A stretch of DNA of 64,000 bases from positions 558,001 to 622,000 of the forward strand of contig NZ_VSWH01000001.1 in assembly GCF_009602705.1 (NCBI RefSeq). The letters run 5' to 3'. Of the stretch, positions 46,544-55,759 are shown piece after piece (the stretch's first letter is position 1; each line of letters begins with the position of its first letter). Source of the stretch: Chryseobacterium vaccae (lineage in GTDB: Bacteria > Bacteroidota > Bacteroidia > Flavobacteriales > Weeksellaceae). The notes beneath the pieces were generated by a model that worked only from the letters and a program-made list of their open reading frames with translations, was not told the DNA's origin and did no database searches. The translations under genes were made by a program, and so were the position numbers.

Positions 46544-46998
46544 AGAAGAGTCTTCATAATCCTGTTCATTTTGAGGAAATCATCGAAAGAATTTCCTGTC
46601 TTACAAGAAACTCCATTGCAAAATGGGGGAAGATGGATGTATGTCAGATGCTGAAACACTGCGATCTTGTTCTTCAGGTACCTTTAAGAAAAATTGAACT
46701 TCCTGCCATTAATCCGTTCTTTGAAGCCATAGGAGTCATAACGAAATGGGAAATGTGGGTTTTTAACAATGGAATTCCCCAAAATATGCCGACTTTTCAA
46801 AAACTAATCGTTAATTTTGAATGTGATTTTGATGAATCCAAAACCAATCTGCTGAATACACTAAAGGATTTTCGGAAAGTATCTATAAATAAGGAACTTC
46901 CGGACCGGCACAGGCTATTCGGTAAAATGACTGAAAAAGACTGGGGATTTTTAGAATATAAGCATCTGAATCACCACCTTAAACAATTTAATGTATGA
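46537..46998 (+). CDS. DUF1569 family protein, TTG start
   Basis: A 153-residue protein. The first start in frame is TTG at 46537 (then VKKSLHNPVHFEEI), overlapping the previous gene by 7 bases; the next in-frame ATG is residue 33 (MDVCQMLKHC) and would cut off conserved sequence. QMLKHCDLVLQ and the end YKHLNHHLKQF give histidines placed as in DinB-fold proteins, and DUF1569 is a relative of that fold. Function unknown, possibly another thiol-dependent enzyme. Confidence 0.82.
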   Translation: MVKKSLHNPVHFEEIIERISCLTRNSIAKWGKMDVCQMLKHCDLVLQVPLRKIELPAINPFFEAIGVITKWEMWVFNNGIPQNMPTFQKLIVNFECDFDESKTNLLNTLKDFRKVSINKELPDRHRLFGKMTEKDWGFLEYKHLNHHLKQFNV

Positions 46999-47372
46999 GT
47001 TTTTTTGATAAAATATTCGGAGGAAAAGAAAACGACCCTGAACGTAAATCCTTCTGGACAAAAATAGAATCTGAAGAAGATCTTGCTAAAGCCATAGAGA
47101 ATTCCTATCATCATAGAGTTGCCATCTTCAAGCATTCAACACGCTGCTTTATAAGTAAGACAGTATTGAAAAATTTTGAAAGAGATATAGACAATTTAGA
47201 TCGTGATCTGGATTTATATTACTTAGATTTGCTGCTGTATAGGCCCATCTCCAACAAAATATCTGAGGATTTCGGAATCAGACATGAAAGCCCGCAGCTG
47301 ATCGTAATAGAAAACGGAAAAGTAGTCAATACAGCTTCACATGAAGACATCTCTATAAGCCAGATCGCATAA
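46995..47372 (+). CDS. ytxJ: YtxJ-type monothiol bacilliredoxin
   Basis: A 125-residue thioredoxin-fold protein. FKHSTRCFISKTVLKNFE near residue 48 carries the single active-site cysteine in the family motif HSTRC-IS, and ESPQLIVIENG gives the cis-Pro strand. YtxJ proteins are believed to remove bacillithiol from mixed disulfides. Overlap with DUF1569 is 4 bases and with the Crp/Fnr gene 1 base. Confidence 0.88.
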   Translation: MSFFDKIFGGKENDPERKSFWTKIESEEDLAKAIENSYHHRVAIFKHSTRCFISKTVLKNFERDIDNLDRDLDLYYLDLLLYRPISNKISEDFGIRHESPQLIVIENGKVVNTASHEDISISQIA

Positions 47373-47965
47373 TGAAGAATATTAATAATTATCTAGCTAA
47401 AGTATTAAATGTTCCCATTGAAAAAGTGAACACGTGCAGCCTGCACTATGAAGTAAAGAAAATTCCCAAAAATCAGTTTCTTTTACAGTATGGTGAGATC
47501 TGCCGTCATATATTCTTTGTTGAAAAAGGGCTTTTAAAAATGTATTCCATTGATAAGAACGGAAAAGAACACATTATACAGTTTGCCCCTGAAAGCTGGC
47601 TGATTTCTGACCGAAGCAGTCTCTACTTCAACGAAAAATCCATTTATTACATAGAAGCCGTTGAGGATGCGGAAGTTCTGTTTTTGCACCCTGACTTCTT
47701 TAATAAACTGGTAGAACAGTTTCCAAACAGTATTGAGCGAAGTGATTTTCTGCTTCAGAAACATATCAGAAGTCTTCAGAACAGGATCAATTCCCTCTTA
47801 GGCGAGACTGCCGAAGAAAGGTATATGAAATTCATTAAAATGTATCCTGATCTTCTTTTGAGAGTTCCGCAATGGATGATCGCTTCTTATCTGGGAATCA
47901 CGCCTGAGAGCCTGAGCCGGGTAAGAAAAGAGCTGGCAAGGAAAAACTTCGTTCCGGATAAATAA
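47372..47965 (+). CDS. Crp/Fnr family transcriptional regulator
   Basis: A 197-residue regulator. Residues 20-130 are a cyclic-nucleotide-binding-like fold (FFVEKGLLKMYSIDKNGKEH, IIQFAPESWLISD) and the end holds an HTH (MIASYLGITPESLSRVRKEL). It is the last gene of the DinB-DUF1569-YtxJ operon and could control it. It has no FNR-type cysteine cluster. It ends directly against the convergent MocR gene with no spacer. Confidence 0.9.
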   Translation: MKNINNYLAKVLNVPIEKVNTCSLHYEVKKIPKNQFLLQYGEICRHIFFVEKGLLKMYSIDKNGKEHIIQFAPESWLISDRSSLYFNEKSIYYIEAVEDAEVLFLHPDFFNKLVEQFPNSIERSDFLLQKHIRSLQNRINSLLGETAEERYMKFIKMYPDLLLRVPQWMIASYLGITPESLSRVRKELARKNFVPDK

Positions 47966-49378
47966 TCAGATCTTTTTGGCAAGACTGCCTACCTGCTGTA
48001 ATTGTAAGCGGGTTTCATCCGACCAGGGAAGCCCGATACACAAACGCATGCAATTCTGAAACTGATCCTGAAGGGTAAACATTCTTCCGGGAGCAATACT
48101 TATGTTCTGCTTGATGGCTAAATCATACAACTCGGTAGTACGGATTTTTTTATCAAATTCTACCCACAGAGAAAGTCCTCCCTGCGGACGGCTTGTTTTT
48201 GTTCCTTCCGGGAAAGATTCTGCAATGGTCTGAGCGTAGTTCTGGTAATTATTCTGAAGGGCCTTCCGCATCTGTTGAAGATGTTTTTCATACCTTCCGG
48301 ACTTAAGAAAATTAGCCACAGCCTCATTCACGATAGATATAGATGAAGTGGAATGAAGAAGCTTAAGCTTTAAAATTTTGTCTTTATACCTGCCGGGAGC
48401 AATCCATCCTACACGGTAGCCCGGAGCCAGTGTTTTTGAAATTGAGCTGCAATAAAGCACATTTCCATCTTTATCGAAAGATTTACAGCATTTCGGGCGG
48501 CTGGCACCAAAATACAGGTCGCCGTATACATCGTCTTCAATGAGCGGTATTCCGTTTTCTGACAGGAGTTTAACAATCTCTTTCTTATTTTCGTCCGGCA
48601 TACAGCTGCCCAGCGGAGAATTAAAATTAGGAATCAGCAGGCACAGATTGATTTGTGGAATTACTTTTTTCAGGGCTTCAATTTCTATTCCGGTTGTAGG
48701 ATGGGTAGGAAGTTCAAGGACTTTTAAACCGAGACCGTTAGCCAATTGAAGAATACCAGGATAGCAAGGGCTTTCAATCGCAATCGTATCGCCGGGTTTT
48801 CCCAGAGCCATCAGGCAGAATGACAATGCATTCATCCCTCCGTTGGTGGTAACCAGGTCATTTTCATTAAGATTCCCTCCCCATTGAAGCGATCGGATGG
48901 CAATCATTCTGCGCAGTTTTAAATTTCCCTGAAGCTCTTCATATTCAGTTCCGCCGTCTTTTAATTCGCGGGTAGCATTAATGATTTCTTTTTTTAGCTT
49001 GGCCTGTGGTAAAAGGTCTCCCGAAGGAATTCCTATGGAAAAAAAAGTAATCCCTTTCTTGCCCATATTTTCATAAACTTTGCTGATGAGCTCATCAGGT
49101 TCATCATTATTAGCAATTAGAGACGGACGGCTTACTTCCGGGAGAGGAAGCTTTATTGACATTAGTTTGCTTACAAAGTACCCAGATTGCGGCTTTGATT
49201 CTACTAACGACTGTGATTCCAGTTCCAGAAAGACACGTTTAGCCGTGTTCATGCTTACCTGATGTTCATGGCATAACATTCGTACAGACGGCAGTTTGTC
49301 TCCGGCCTTCAATACTCCGTTTCTGATTTGCGCAGCTATTCTGTCTGCAATTTCTGTGTATAAAAATTCTTTACTCAT
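47966..49378 (-). CDS. MocR-type regulator: GntR domain plus aminotransferase domain
   Basis: A 470-residue protein with an N-terminal GntR winged helix (IAAQIRNGVLKAGDKLPSVR) and a class I aminotransferase-like domain from about residue 95, with PLP lysine in SSISKTLAPGYRVGWIAPG and the aromatic TTNGGMNALSFCL loop. MocR proteins sense PLP or amino-acid adducts. It is divergent from an EamA exporter gene 95 bases away, its probable target. A second MocR at 60051 shares an operator-like word. Confidence 0.92.
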   Translation of the reverse strand: MSKEFLYTEIADRIAAQIRNGVLKAGDKLPSVRMLCHEHQVSMNTAKRVFLELESQSLVESKPQSGYFVSKLMSIKLPLPEVSRPSLIANNDEPDELISKVYENMGKKGITFFSIGIPSGDLLPQAKLKKEIINATRELKDGGTEYEELQGNLKLRRMIAIRSLQWGGNLNENDLVTTNGGMNALSFCLMALGKPGDTIAIESPCYPGILQLANGLGLKVLELPTHPTTGIEIEALKKVIPQINLCLLIPNFNSPLGSCMPDENKKEIVKLLSENGIPLIEDDVYGDLYFGASRPKCCKSFDKDGNVLYCSSISKTLAPGYRVGWIAPGRYKDKILKLKLLHSTSSISIVNEAVANFLKSGRYEKHLQQMRKALQNNYQNYAQTIAESFPEGTKTSRPQGGLSLWVEFDKKIRTTELYDLAIKQNISIAPGRMFTLQDQFQNCMRLCIGLPWSDETRLQLQQVGSLAKKI

Positions 49379-49409
49379 TTTTTCTAACTGTGCTCATGCA
49401 AATATACAA

Positions 49410-49421
49410 AACTGATACTGT
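49410..49421. promoter_or_regulatory. Candidate MocR operator upstream of the EamA gene
   Basis: AACTGATACTGT lies 20 bases before the EamA -7 box. Nearly the same word (AACTGATACAGT on the minus strand) lies at the equivalent place before the other MocR-linked gene at 61507-61519. Confidence 0.5.
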
Positions 49422-49441
49422 GTTTATCTGTTTTACCTTTC

Positions 49442-49449
49442 TAATTTTG
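49442..49449 (+). promoter_or_regulatory. Probable -7 box of the EamA transporter gene
   Basis: TAATTTTG matches TAnnTTTG, 24 bases before the ATG at 49474. Confidence 0.5.
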
Positions 49450-49473
49450 AATCATTAAAATAGAGTTACAATC

Positions 49474-50355
49474 ATGAGCAACACAATATCAAAAAATGAA
49501 CACATCAACGGTTGGATTAACGGCTTTATAGGCGTTTTACTATTCAGCGGATCAATGCCTGCTACTAAGCTGGCCGTAATGGAAATGAGTCCTATATTTG
49601 CAACCATAGCCCGTGCAGGTATTGCCGGGATTCTCGCTCTCTCTGTGTTATTGATCTATAAAGAAAAGCGTCCGGATAAAAAACAAATTTTTCCATTATT
49701 GCTGGTCTCGCTAGGTTGTGTAATCGGTTTCCCTTTACTTTCTGCTTTAGCTCTTCAGTATGTCAGTTCGGCACATTCCATTGTATTTCTTGGAATGCTT
49801 CCCATGGCTACTGCCATATTTGGAGTTCTCCGTGGAGGGGAAAGGCCTCATCCTGTATTCTGGTTGTTTTCCGTGATAGGAAGCCTATTAGTAGTAGGAT
49901 ATGCATTTTCGCAGGGAATTTCTGCATCGCCTGTCGGTGATATTCTGATGCTTGTAGCGGTTATTTTATGTGGTCTGGGGTATGCAGAAGGGGCCAAACT
50001 TTCGAAAACATTAGGCGGATGGCAGGTAATATCATGGGCATTGGTACTTGCGCTTCCTGTGATGATTCCGTTATTTTTTATTTATTTCCCTGATCACATA
50101 GAAACGATCAGCTTCCGCGGATGGTTCGGGCTTGCTTATATTTCCCTGTTCAGTATGTTTATTGGGTTTATCTTCTGGTACAAAGGGCTTGCTCAGGGTG
50201 GAATTACCACAGTAGGTCAGCTTCAGCTATTGCAGCCATTCTTTGGATTGGCCCTGGCGGCTTATTTTCTTCACGAACCGGTAAGTATGGGAATGTTGGG
50301 GATAACAATAGGGGTTATTCTTTGTGTTGCAGGGACTAAAAAGTTTGCGAAATAG
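49474..50355 (+). CDS. DMT/EamA family transporter
   Basis: A 293-residue inner-membrane protein with about ten hydrophobic helices in two EamA repeats (INGFIGVLLFSGSMPATKLA at the start; LAYISLFSMFIGFIFWYKGL in the second half). Such proteins export amino acids or other metabolites. The divergent MocR regulator suggests an amine or amino-acid substrate. No operon partner. Confidence 0.9.
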   Translation: MSNTISKNEHINGWINGFIGVLLFSGSMPATKLAVMEMSPIFATIARAGIAGILALSVLLIYKEKRPDKKQIFPLLLVSLGCVIGFPLLSALALQYVSSAHSIVFLGMLPMATAIFGVLRGGERPHPVFWLFSVIGSLLVVGYAFSQGISASPVGDILMLVAVILCGLGYAEGAKLSKTLGGWQVISWALVLALPVMIPLFFIYFPDHIETISFRGWFGLAYISLFSMFIGFIFWYKGLAQGGITTVGQLQLLQPFFGLALAAYFLHEPVSMGMLGITIGVILCVAGTKKFAK

Positions 50356-50836
50356 TTAATAATAAAAGATTATGATTGTAATCATAAAAGATACGGTTTG
50401 TCGTGGTATATATTTGAAAGCCCACAAAATTTATGATTATGAAACTTACCTGCTCAGTTATTTTTAAAATTAGCTTCCTGAATTTGACACATCAGTTCCA
50501 ATAATAATTATCAGAAATTAAATTCATCCATTCATAGAATTACAGATCCCGTTTTGCCTGGCGAAGCGGGGTTTCTAAATCAATTCATTGATGTAATTCA
50601 GCTCACAGATTTTCTGTTGGGCTGAATTTTGTTTGTCGTAAAATTAATTGTTATTTTAATGTAAATTATAATCAATAAACTATAAATATTGAATATTAAA
50701 GATGTTTTTTTAACTTATTTTAACGTTTTGTGTAATTGTTAAGGTTTGATTTTTGCATTCATAATCCGGTAACTTCCCAATGCATTTTTACTAAGAGATT
50801 TAACGAAACAGGTGAAACCACTAAACATAGTTATTT
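50356..50836. other. Intergenic region with strong hairpin
   Basis: A 480-base gap. At 50548-50570 CCCGTTTTGCC and GGCGAAGCGGG pair with only a tiny loop, followed by GTTTCT; it may end transcription from the EamA gene or form part of a small RNA. The last 130 bases before the Crp/Fnr gene are AT-rich and include GATTTTTGC, a plausible -7 region. No convincing gene. Confidence 0.5.
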
Positions 50837-51433
50837 ATGGTTATTGATGAAAATATTTTGCATTCAGCGGGAGCAGAGATCAGACAGTATAAACCTTCAG
50901 AACTTCTGTTTTGTGAAGGAGACAGCCCCAATTATTATTACCAGATCATTCAAGGACAGGTAAAACTCAACAACTATAATGAAGAAGGAAAGGAATTTAT
51001 ACAGAATATCCTATCAGACGGACAAAGCTGCGGAGAATCTATTCTTTTTATTGACAAACCATATCCTATGAATGCAGAAGCACTTACTGAATGTGTAGTT
51101 TTGAGGCTTCCTAAATCTGCATTTCTGAGTTTGCTGGATCAGTCTCCAAAATTATATATGGACATCAGCAGGTTTCTTTCACAGAGGCTTTATTATAAAT
51201 TCATTATGATGCAGAATCTTTCATCCCAGAATCCCACAATACGATTGAAAGGGCTGATGGATTATTTAAAAAGCTTCCATGAAGATGAAAGCCCGTATTC
51301 TTTTATGATTCCATTTACAAGACAGCAGATGGCTAATCTTACAGGGCTTTGTGTGGAAACTGCAATCAGGACTATCAAACATATGGAAAGAAATAAGATT
51401 GTCAGGATTAAAGACCGCAAAATTTTGTATTAA
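50837..51433 (+). CDS. Crp/Fnr family transcriptional regulator, tandem copy 1
   Basis: A 198-residue Crp/Fnr protein with an N-terminal cyclic-nucleotide-like domain (YYYQIIQGQVKLNNYNEEGK, EFIQNILSDGQSCGESILF) and a C-terminal FNR-like HTH (FTRQQMANLTGLCVETAIRT). It is a clear paralog of the next gene, 56 bases downstream. It has few cysteines and no iron-sulfur cluster pattern. The ligand is unknown. Confidence 0.92.
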   Translation: MVIDENILHSAGAEIRQYKPSELLFCEGDSPNYYYQIIQGQVKLNNYNEEGKEFIQNILSDGQSCGESILFIDKPYPMNAEALTECVVLRLPKSAFLSLLDQSPKLYMDISRFLSQRLYYKFIMMQNLSSQNPTIRLKGLMDYLKSFHEDESPYSFMIPFTRQQMANLTGLCVETAIRTIKHMERNKIVRIKDRKILY

Positions 51434-51489
51434 AAGAATTGAATCAATATAAATTGCTATTTTAACGGAAATATTAAAAATAAAATATA

Positions 51490-52104
51490 ATGAAGACTAT
51501 AAGCTGCATGAATATTGATGAAAAGCTTTTGCTGGCATCAGGAGGAGAAATGAAAAGGTATAAAAAAGGAGAGCTCATCTACAGGGAAGGTCATCATGCA
51601 CTTTATTTTTTTCAGATAGCAGAGGGGAAGATCAAACTCAACAATTATGATGATGAAGGAAAGGAATTTATTCAGAATATTTTAGGAGGAGGACAGAGTT
51701 TTGGGGATTCCATGCTTTTCTTAGATAAGTTTTATCCGATGAATGCTGTTTCCTTGGTTCCCTCGGAAGTTATAAGAGTTCCTAAAGACCAGTTTTTAAA
51801 GCTGATTCAGATACACCCTCATCTTTCCATGGAAATGAATGCTTGTCTGTCTCAAAGATTATACTTCAAAGCAATAATGCTTCAGAATTTGGCTTCACTG
51901 AATCCTATTTCAAGACTCACCGGCCTTCTGGACTATCTTAAAAGCTATCATGATGATAGCTGCGGCTCGTGCTTTCATGTAGAACTGACAAGGCAGGAAA
52001 TTGCCAATCTGGTAGGATTGCGTGTGGAAACCGTGATCCGAGCTTTGAAAAAAATGGAAAAAGAGGGAAAGGTCACGCTGGAAAACAGAAAAATAGTATA
52101 TTGA
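51490..52104 (+). CDS. Crp/Fnr family transcriptional regulator, tandem copy 2
   Basis: A 204-residue paralog of the preceding gene. It repeats the same segments: FFQIAEGKIKLNNYDDEGK, EFIQNILGGGQSFGDSMLF and HTH LTRQEIANLVGLRVETVIRA. It differs by three added cysteines (Cys6 and SCGSC near residue 160), which could allow redox or metal sensing but do not form a standard FNR cluster. The pair arose by tandem duplication. Confidence 0.92.
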   Translation: MKTISCMNIDEKLLLASGGEMKRYKKGELIYREGHHALYFFQIAEGKIKLNNYDDEGKEFIQNILGGGQSFGDSMLFLDKFYPMNAVSLVPSEVIRVPKDQFLKLIQIHPHLSMEMNACLSQRLYFKAIMLQNLASLNPISRLTGLLDYLKSYHDDSCGSCFHVELTRQEIANLVGLRVETVIRALKKMEKEGKVTLENRKIVY

Positions 52105-52280
52105 TATGATCCAGGTCATAAAAATGTGAATTATTTAATCCTATATTTGATCTAGAAGGTTTTCAATTTTTATTGCAAACACCATTTTCAGGATGTGAGT
52201 TATAAAAGGACGGGAACGAAGGTCCAAAGACCACCTGTCTGTGAAAATGAATCAGATTTAAACCACGAATACTCAAATAT

Positions 52281-52583
52281 ATGGACTGTCAGAAGATTGT
52301 AAAAAACCTAAAACATAAAGACTTCAAAAAAGTTCCTAATAAAGGAGAATGGTTTGAAGAAGGAGCAGCTGTCTATGCTAAGGAGATCAAAGAGAATATT
52401 TTTTTATTATTTATTATTCTGAAAGATATTCAGATAGAGAATATTCAGGCGCTTATTGCCCACTTTGACTGCTTCAGCAGCATCGGACTGAAAGAACCGG
52501 AGCAGGTGATGTTTTATCTTTCTATCAAAGACAAGGAAGACCTGCATTATTTTGAAAAATATTTACAAGTAACCGATAACTGA
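52281..52583 (+). CDS. Hypothetical protein
   Basis: A 100-residue soluble protein (starts MDCQKIVKNLKHKDFKKVPN) with no recognised family. Hydrophobic strand IFLLFIILKDIQIENIQALI in the middle is amphipathic rather than membrane-like. It precedes another small unknown by 12 bases, and both lie between the Crp/Fnr pair and a CinA-like gene in the same direction. Confidence 0.6.
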   Translation: MDCQKIVKNLKHKDFKKVPNKGEWFEEGAAVYAKEIKENIFLLFIILKDIQIENIQALIAHFDCFSSIGLKEPEQVMFYLSIKDKEDLHYFEKYLQVTDN

Positions 52584-52595
52584 TAACCTGCGGAT

Positions 52596-52979
52596 ATGAT
52601 ATTTGAAAATGATACTTTAAGACTTTCCGGATTGAATGACAAAAACAATATGATAGAGAATGAGTCTTTATTCCCTAGCGTTATTAATTCATACGGAGTA
52701 ACAGCTTTTCTCATTAAATCACTGGAAAAGATAAAGAATAATGCGCAGTGTGAGATCCTTAAAAAAGTGATCAATACTTATATTGAAGAATATCTTCTGC
52801 ATATCCGGGAATATCACAGTGAAAGTACGTTAAATGTTACTGAACAAACTGAAATAAAGATTGAAAATCCCTCTTTCACATTGTATGCAAAAACGGCATA
52901 TTATAAAGTGTTAAAGGAAGAAGAATACCTCAACAGACTGTTAAATACGTTGAGTAAAGACAGGAACAGCACAGAATAA
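52596..52979 (+). CDS. Hypothetical protein
   Basis: A 127-residue mostly helical protein with no signal peptide (starts MIFENDTLRLSGLNDK) and no recognised family. Middle segment LIKSLEKIKNNAQCEILKKV and ending YLNRLLNTLSKD suggest a helical bundle. It is adjacent to the preceding small gene and probably co-transcribed. Confidence 0.6.
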   Translation: MIFENDTLRLSGLNDKNNMIENESLFPSVINSYGVTAFLIKSLEKIKNNAQCEILKKVINTYIEEYLLHIREYHSESTLNVTEQTEIKIENPSFTLYAKTAYYKVLKEEEYLNRLLNTLSKDRNSTE

Positions 52980-53072
52980 ATATACTTTATCAGTTCTGCC
53001 AATAGACCCGTATCTACACAAAACAGAAAGACATAAAGACACCTTTCACACCACTCACTTAATATTTAATTT

Positions 53073-53582
53073 ATGGACTTTCAGAAAAATCTTTTAGACT
53101 ACATAAGCCAGTCATTAATGACTGCAGGAGAAACCATTGCTATAGCAGAAAGTGTTACATCAGGCTGTTTGCAGCTGGCTTTTTCACAAATGCATAATGC
53201 TTCCCTGTTTTATAAAGGAGGAATAACGGCTTATACACTGCCGCAGAAAGTAAAACTGCTGAATGTAAACAGAAAAGAAGCGGAGGAATGCGACTGTGTC
53301 TCAGAAAATATAGCTTCGGTTATGGCTCTTAATGCCGCCCGGCTTTTTGAATCCGACTGGTCTATTGCTACTACGGGATACTGTACTCCCATAAGAAACT
53401 CTGCCTATAAAATTTTCGCTTATTTTTCCTTTTCTTATAAAGGAGAGATTGTTCTTGCTAAAAAGCTGGAGCTTCACCATAAAACACAGGCTTTAAATGC
53501 ACAGATGTATTATACGGAATTTATTCTGGGTTGTTTTAAAAGTGAAATCAATCAGCTGCTTATTCTGAGATCGGATGGGTAG
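53073..53582 (+). CDS. CinA C-terminal-type nicotinamide-nucleotide amidohydrolase
   Basis: A 169-residue stand-alone CinA domain. The segments IAIAESVTSGCLQLAF, FYKGGITAYTLPQKVKLLNV and SVMALNAARLFESDWSIATTGY match the PncC/CinA family, which deamidates NMN. The usual ESCTGG is ESVTSG here, so activity needs testing. The partner N-terminal domain of full CinA is absent. It is upstream of a two-component system on the same strand. Confidence 0.8.
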   Translation: MDFQKNLLDYISQSLMTAGETIAIAESVTSGCLQLAFSQMHNASLFYKGGITAYTLPQKVKLLNVNRKEAEECDCVSENIASVMALNAARLFESDWSIATTGYCTPIRNSAYKIFAYFSFSYKGEIVLAKKLELHHKTQALNAQMYYTEFILGCFKSEINQLLILRSDG

Positions 53583-53641
53583 CCATTAAGAACTGGTTTA
53601 TTTTTATTCCACTTTCAATAATCTTTAGTATCTTAATTCAG

Positions 53642-53674
53642 AATTTCTTCAAAATTGAACATATACCTTTGCTG
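53642..53674 (+). promoter_or_regulatory. Shared box and promoter of the response-regulator gene
   Basis: AATTTCTTCAAAATTGAA followed by TACCTTTG, 9 bases before the ATG. The same arrangement is upstream of the PAP2 gene (55760-55790), differing by one base in the 18-base box. Confidence 0.6.
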
Positions 53675-53675
53675 A

Positions 53676-54353
53676 ATGAAAATTCTGATCATAGAAGACG
53701 AACCTGAATTGGCCCGGAGTATTGCCACATATCTTTCGGAAGAAAATTATTTATGTGAATTTGCGTCTAGTTTCGGAGAAGCTTTTGACAAGATCAAAAG
53801 TTTCAGCTATGATTGTATTCTGCTGGATATTTCACTTCCGGACGGAAGCGGTATGAAAATTCTGGAAGAACTTAAAAAAGATAATAAACAGGAGGGGGTA
53901 ATCATTATTTCAGCAAAAAATTCATTGGAAGACAAAATAGAAGGTCTTCAGACAGGGGCTGATGATTATCTTACCAAACCGTTTCATTTATCTGAACTTT
54001 CAGCGAGAATTTACTCTGTTATCAGGAGGAAACATTTTGGGAGTACAAACATAATAACTCAGGATGAGTTACAGATTGATATTCTGGCAAAGACGGTTAC
54101 TGTAAATAATACCCCGGTGGTTCTCACGAAAAAAGAATTTGATCTTCTGCTGTATTTTATCAGTAATAAAAATAAAGTAATCTCTAAAAGTGCTCTGGCG
54201 GAACATCTTTCCGGAGATTTTGCAGATATGCTGGACAATCATGATTTTGTATATGCTCACGTAAAAAATCTTAAGAAAAAACTCTATGATGCAGGCAGCA
54301 GGCATTATCTGAAGACGGTGTACGGAACAGGATATAAATGGAGCGGGGAATAG
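53676..54353 (+). CDS. OmpR-family response regulator
   Basis: A 225-residue two-domain regulator. The receiver has MKILIIEDEPELAR (acidic pocket), the phosphorylated Asp in CILLDISLPDGSG near residue 51, and TKPFHLSELSARI with the conserved Lys. The DNA-binding winged helix occupies residues 130-225 (LTKKEFDLLLYFISNKNKVI, YVHVKNLKKKL-type recognition region). The kinase gene follows after 115 bases. A box upstream is repeated before the PAP2 gene, suggesting both are targets. Confidence 0.93.
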   Translation: MKILIIEDEPELARSIATYLSEENYLCEFASSFGEAFDKIKSFSYDCILLDISLPDGSGMKILEELKKDNKQEGVIIISAKNSLEDKIEGLQTGADDYLTKPFHLSELSARIYSVIRRKHFGSTNIITQDELQIDILAKTVTVNNTPVVLTKKEFDLLLYFISNKNKVISKSALAEHLSGDFADMLDNHDFVYAHVKNLKKKLYDAGSRHYLKTVYGTGYKWSGE

Positions 54354-54468
54354 AAGAACATCAGAATATGAATTGTCAATTTTACTTTGTAAGTGAATGG
54401 TAATGGTGAATCGCGTCAGATGACTTATTCACAAGAATCATTACAATTTTAAACCCAGAACAGAACTT

Positions 54469-55752
54469 TTGAAACCTCTATTAGCCAAAACCACCAAACC
54501 GTTTCTGATCTATGTGCTGATTATTTTAGCCGTTAGCATTCCTGTATACTACTGGGTGGTAGACGGTATCTGGATCAGTGAACTGGATGAACACAATAAA
54601 GTTATTGCAGAAAAATCAGCGTATGAGCTGAACCAGTTGCATCTTTCTGATGAAGAACTGGAAAAAAGCATTGCTTTGTGGAATACAATCCAACCGGGTA
54701 CTGATATCCAAAAAATTCCTTTCAACTCACTGAAAAAAGATGTAATTTTTACCATAGAGAAAAAATCTTATACTTCAGAACCGGAATTTGACCGTTTCAG
54801 ATGTCTTGAAACAGTAGTCTATATTAAAAACAAACCTTATCTTTTTACAGTAGAAACCAACGTGGAAGAAAGTCATGAAACCGTTACAGTCATCGCCTTT
54901 ACCACACTTTTTTTCTTTATTGTGATTGTCATCGGGCTTCTGATCTTGAACAGAAGACTTTCCAACACGGTATGGAAACCTTTCCATGATACACTCAACC
55001 GGCTTAAATCTTTTGATCTCAGCAGCGGAAAGAAAATCAGTTTTGAGAAAACAGATATCAAAGAATTTGAAGAACTCAGCCAGGCTCTTTCAAAGCTTAT
55101 TGATCATAATATTTCTGTCTATAAAACTCAGAAAGAATTTACAGAAAATGCTTCCCATGAGTTGCAAACTCCTTTGGCTATCCTCCAGAATAAACTTGAT
55201 GTACTTATCCAGGATGAACATATGACAGAACAGCAATATCAGGTCATTGAAGATCTTAATAAAACGCTGGCAAGAAGCTCCAGAATCAATAAAAACCTGC
55301 TGCTGCTTGCCAAAATTGAAAACCAGCAGTTTGCAGGAAATGAAAAGCTGTTAATCAGTGAAATCACAACACAGTATTCTGCTGTATTCCATGAGCACTT
55401 TGAGCAAAAAAATATTTCTTTACATGAAGAAATCGAAAACGGAATAGAAGTTTCCGGAAACAGGACTCTTACCGAAACCATGATCAGCAATCTTCTGGTA
55501 AATGCTGTAAGACATACAGAGGCAGGAGGAAATGTTCATGTAACATTATCAGAAAAATCACTGGAAATTTCAAATTCCGGAACAGCTGAACTTAATAAAA
55601 ATACCCTTTTCAAAAGATTTTCGAGATCTTCAACAGACAATTTAGGAAGCGGGCTGGGACTTGCCATTATCAAAGAGATCTGTGTCCGCCAGAACTGGAT
55701 CATTTCTTATGATTTTAAAAATAATTTCCACATTTTCAGCATTACCTTTTAA
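54469..55752 (+). CDS. Sensor histidine kinase, TTG start
   Basis: A 427-residue membrane kinase. The start is TTG at 54469 (then KPLLAKTTKPFLIYVLII); no ATG is near. Transmembrane helices lie at about residues 9-28 and 140-162, with a periplasmic domain of about 110 residues between them. HisKA box ENASHELQTPLAILQNKL carries the phosphorylated His, the N box is MISNLLVNAVRHTEAGG and the G box GSGLGLAIIKEIC. Partner of the response regulator upstream. The stimulus is unknown; the downstream PAP2 gene hints at envelope lipids. Confidence 0.92.
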   Translation: MKPLLAKTTKPFLIYVLIILAVSIPVYYWVVDGIWISELDEHNKVIAEKSAYELNQLHLSDEELEKSIALWNTIQPGTDIQKIPFNSLKKDVIFTIEKKSYTSEPEFDRFRCLETVVYIKNKPYLFTVETNVEESHETVTVIAFTTLFFFIVIVIGLLILNRRLSNTVWKPFHDTLNRLKSFDLSSGKKISFEKTDIKEFEELSQALSKLIDHNISVYKTQKEFTENASHELQTPLAILQNKLDVLIQDEHMTEQQYQVIEDLNKTLARSSRINKNLLLLAKIENQQFAGNEKLLISEITTQYSAVFHEHFEQKNISLHEEIENGIEVSGNRTLTETMISNLLVNAVRHTEAGGNVHVTLSEKSLEISNSGTAELNKNTLFKRFSRSSTDNLGSGLGLAIIKEICVRQNWIISYDFKNNFHIFSITF

Positions 55753-55759
55753 AATTCAA

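Noticed and set aside
47966-49378. Reading the MocR protein as a plain aminotransferase
   Set aside because: The N-terminal GntR winged helix and the divergent exporter gene fit a regulator.
50434-50505. Possible short peptide beginning MIMKLTCSV
   Set aside because: It is only about 23 codons with no support from context or family.
53073-53582. Calling the CinA-like gene a competence gene
   Set aside because: Only the amidohydrolase domain is present, and no competence genes are nearby.
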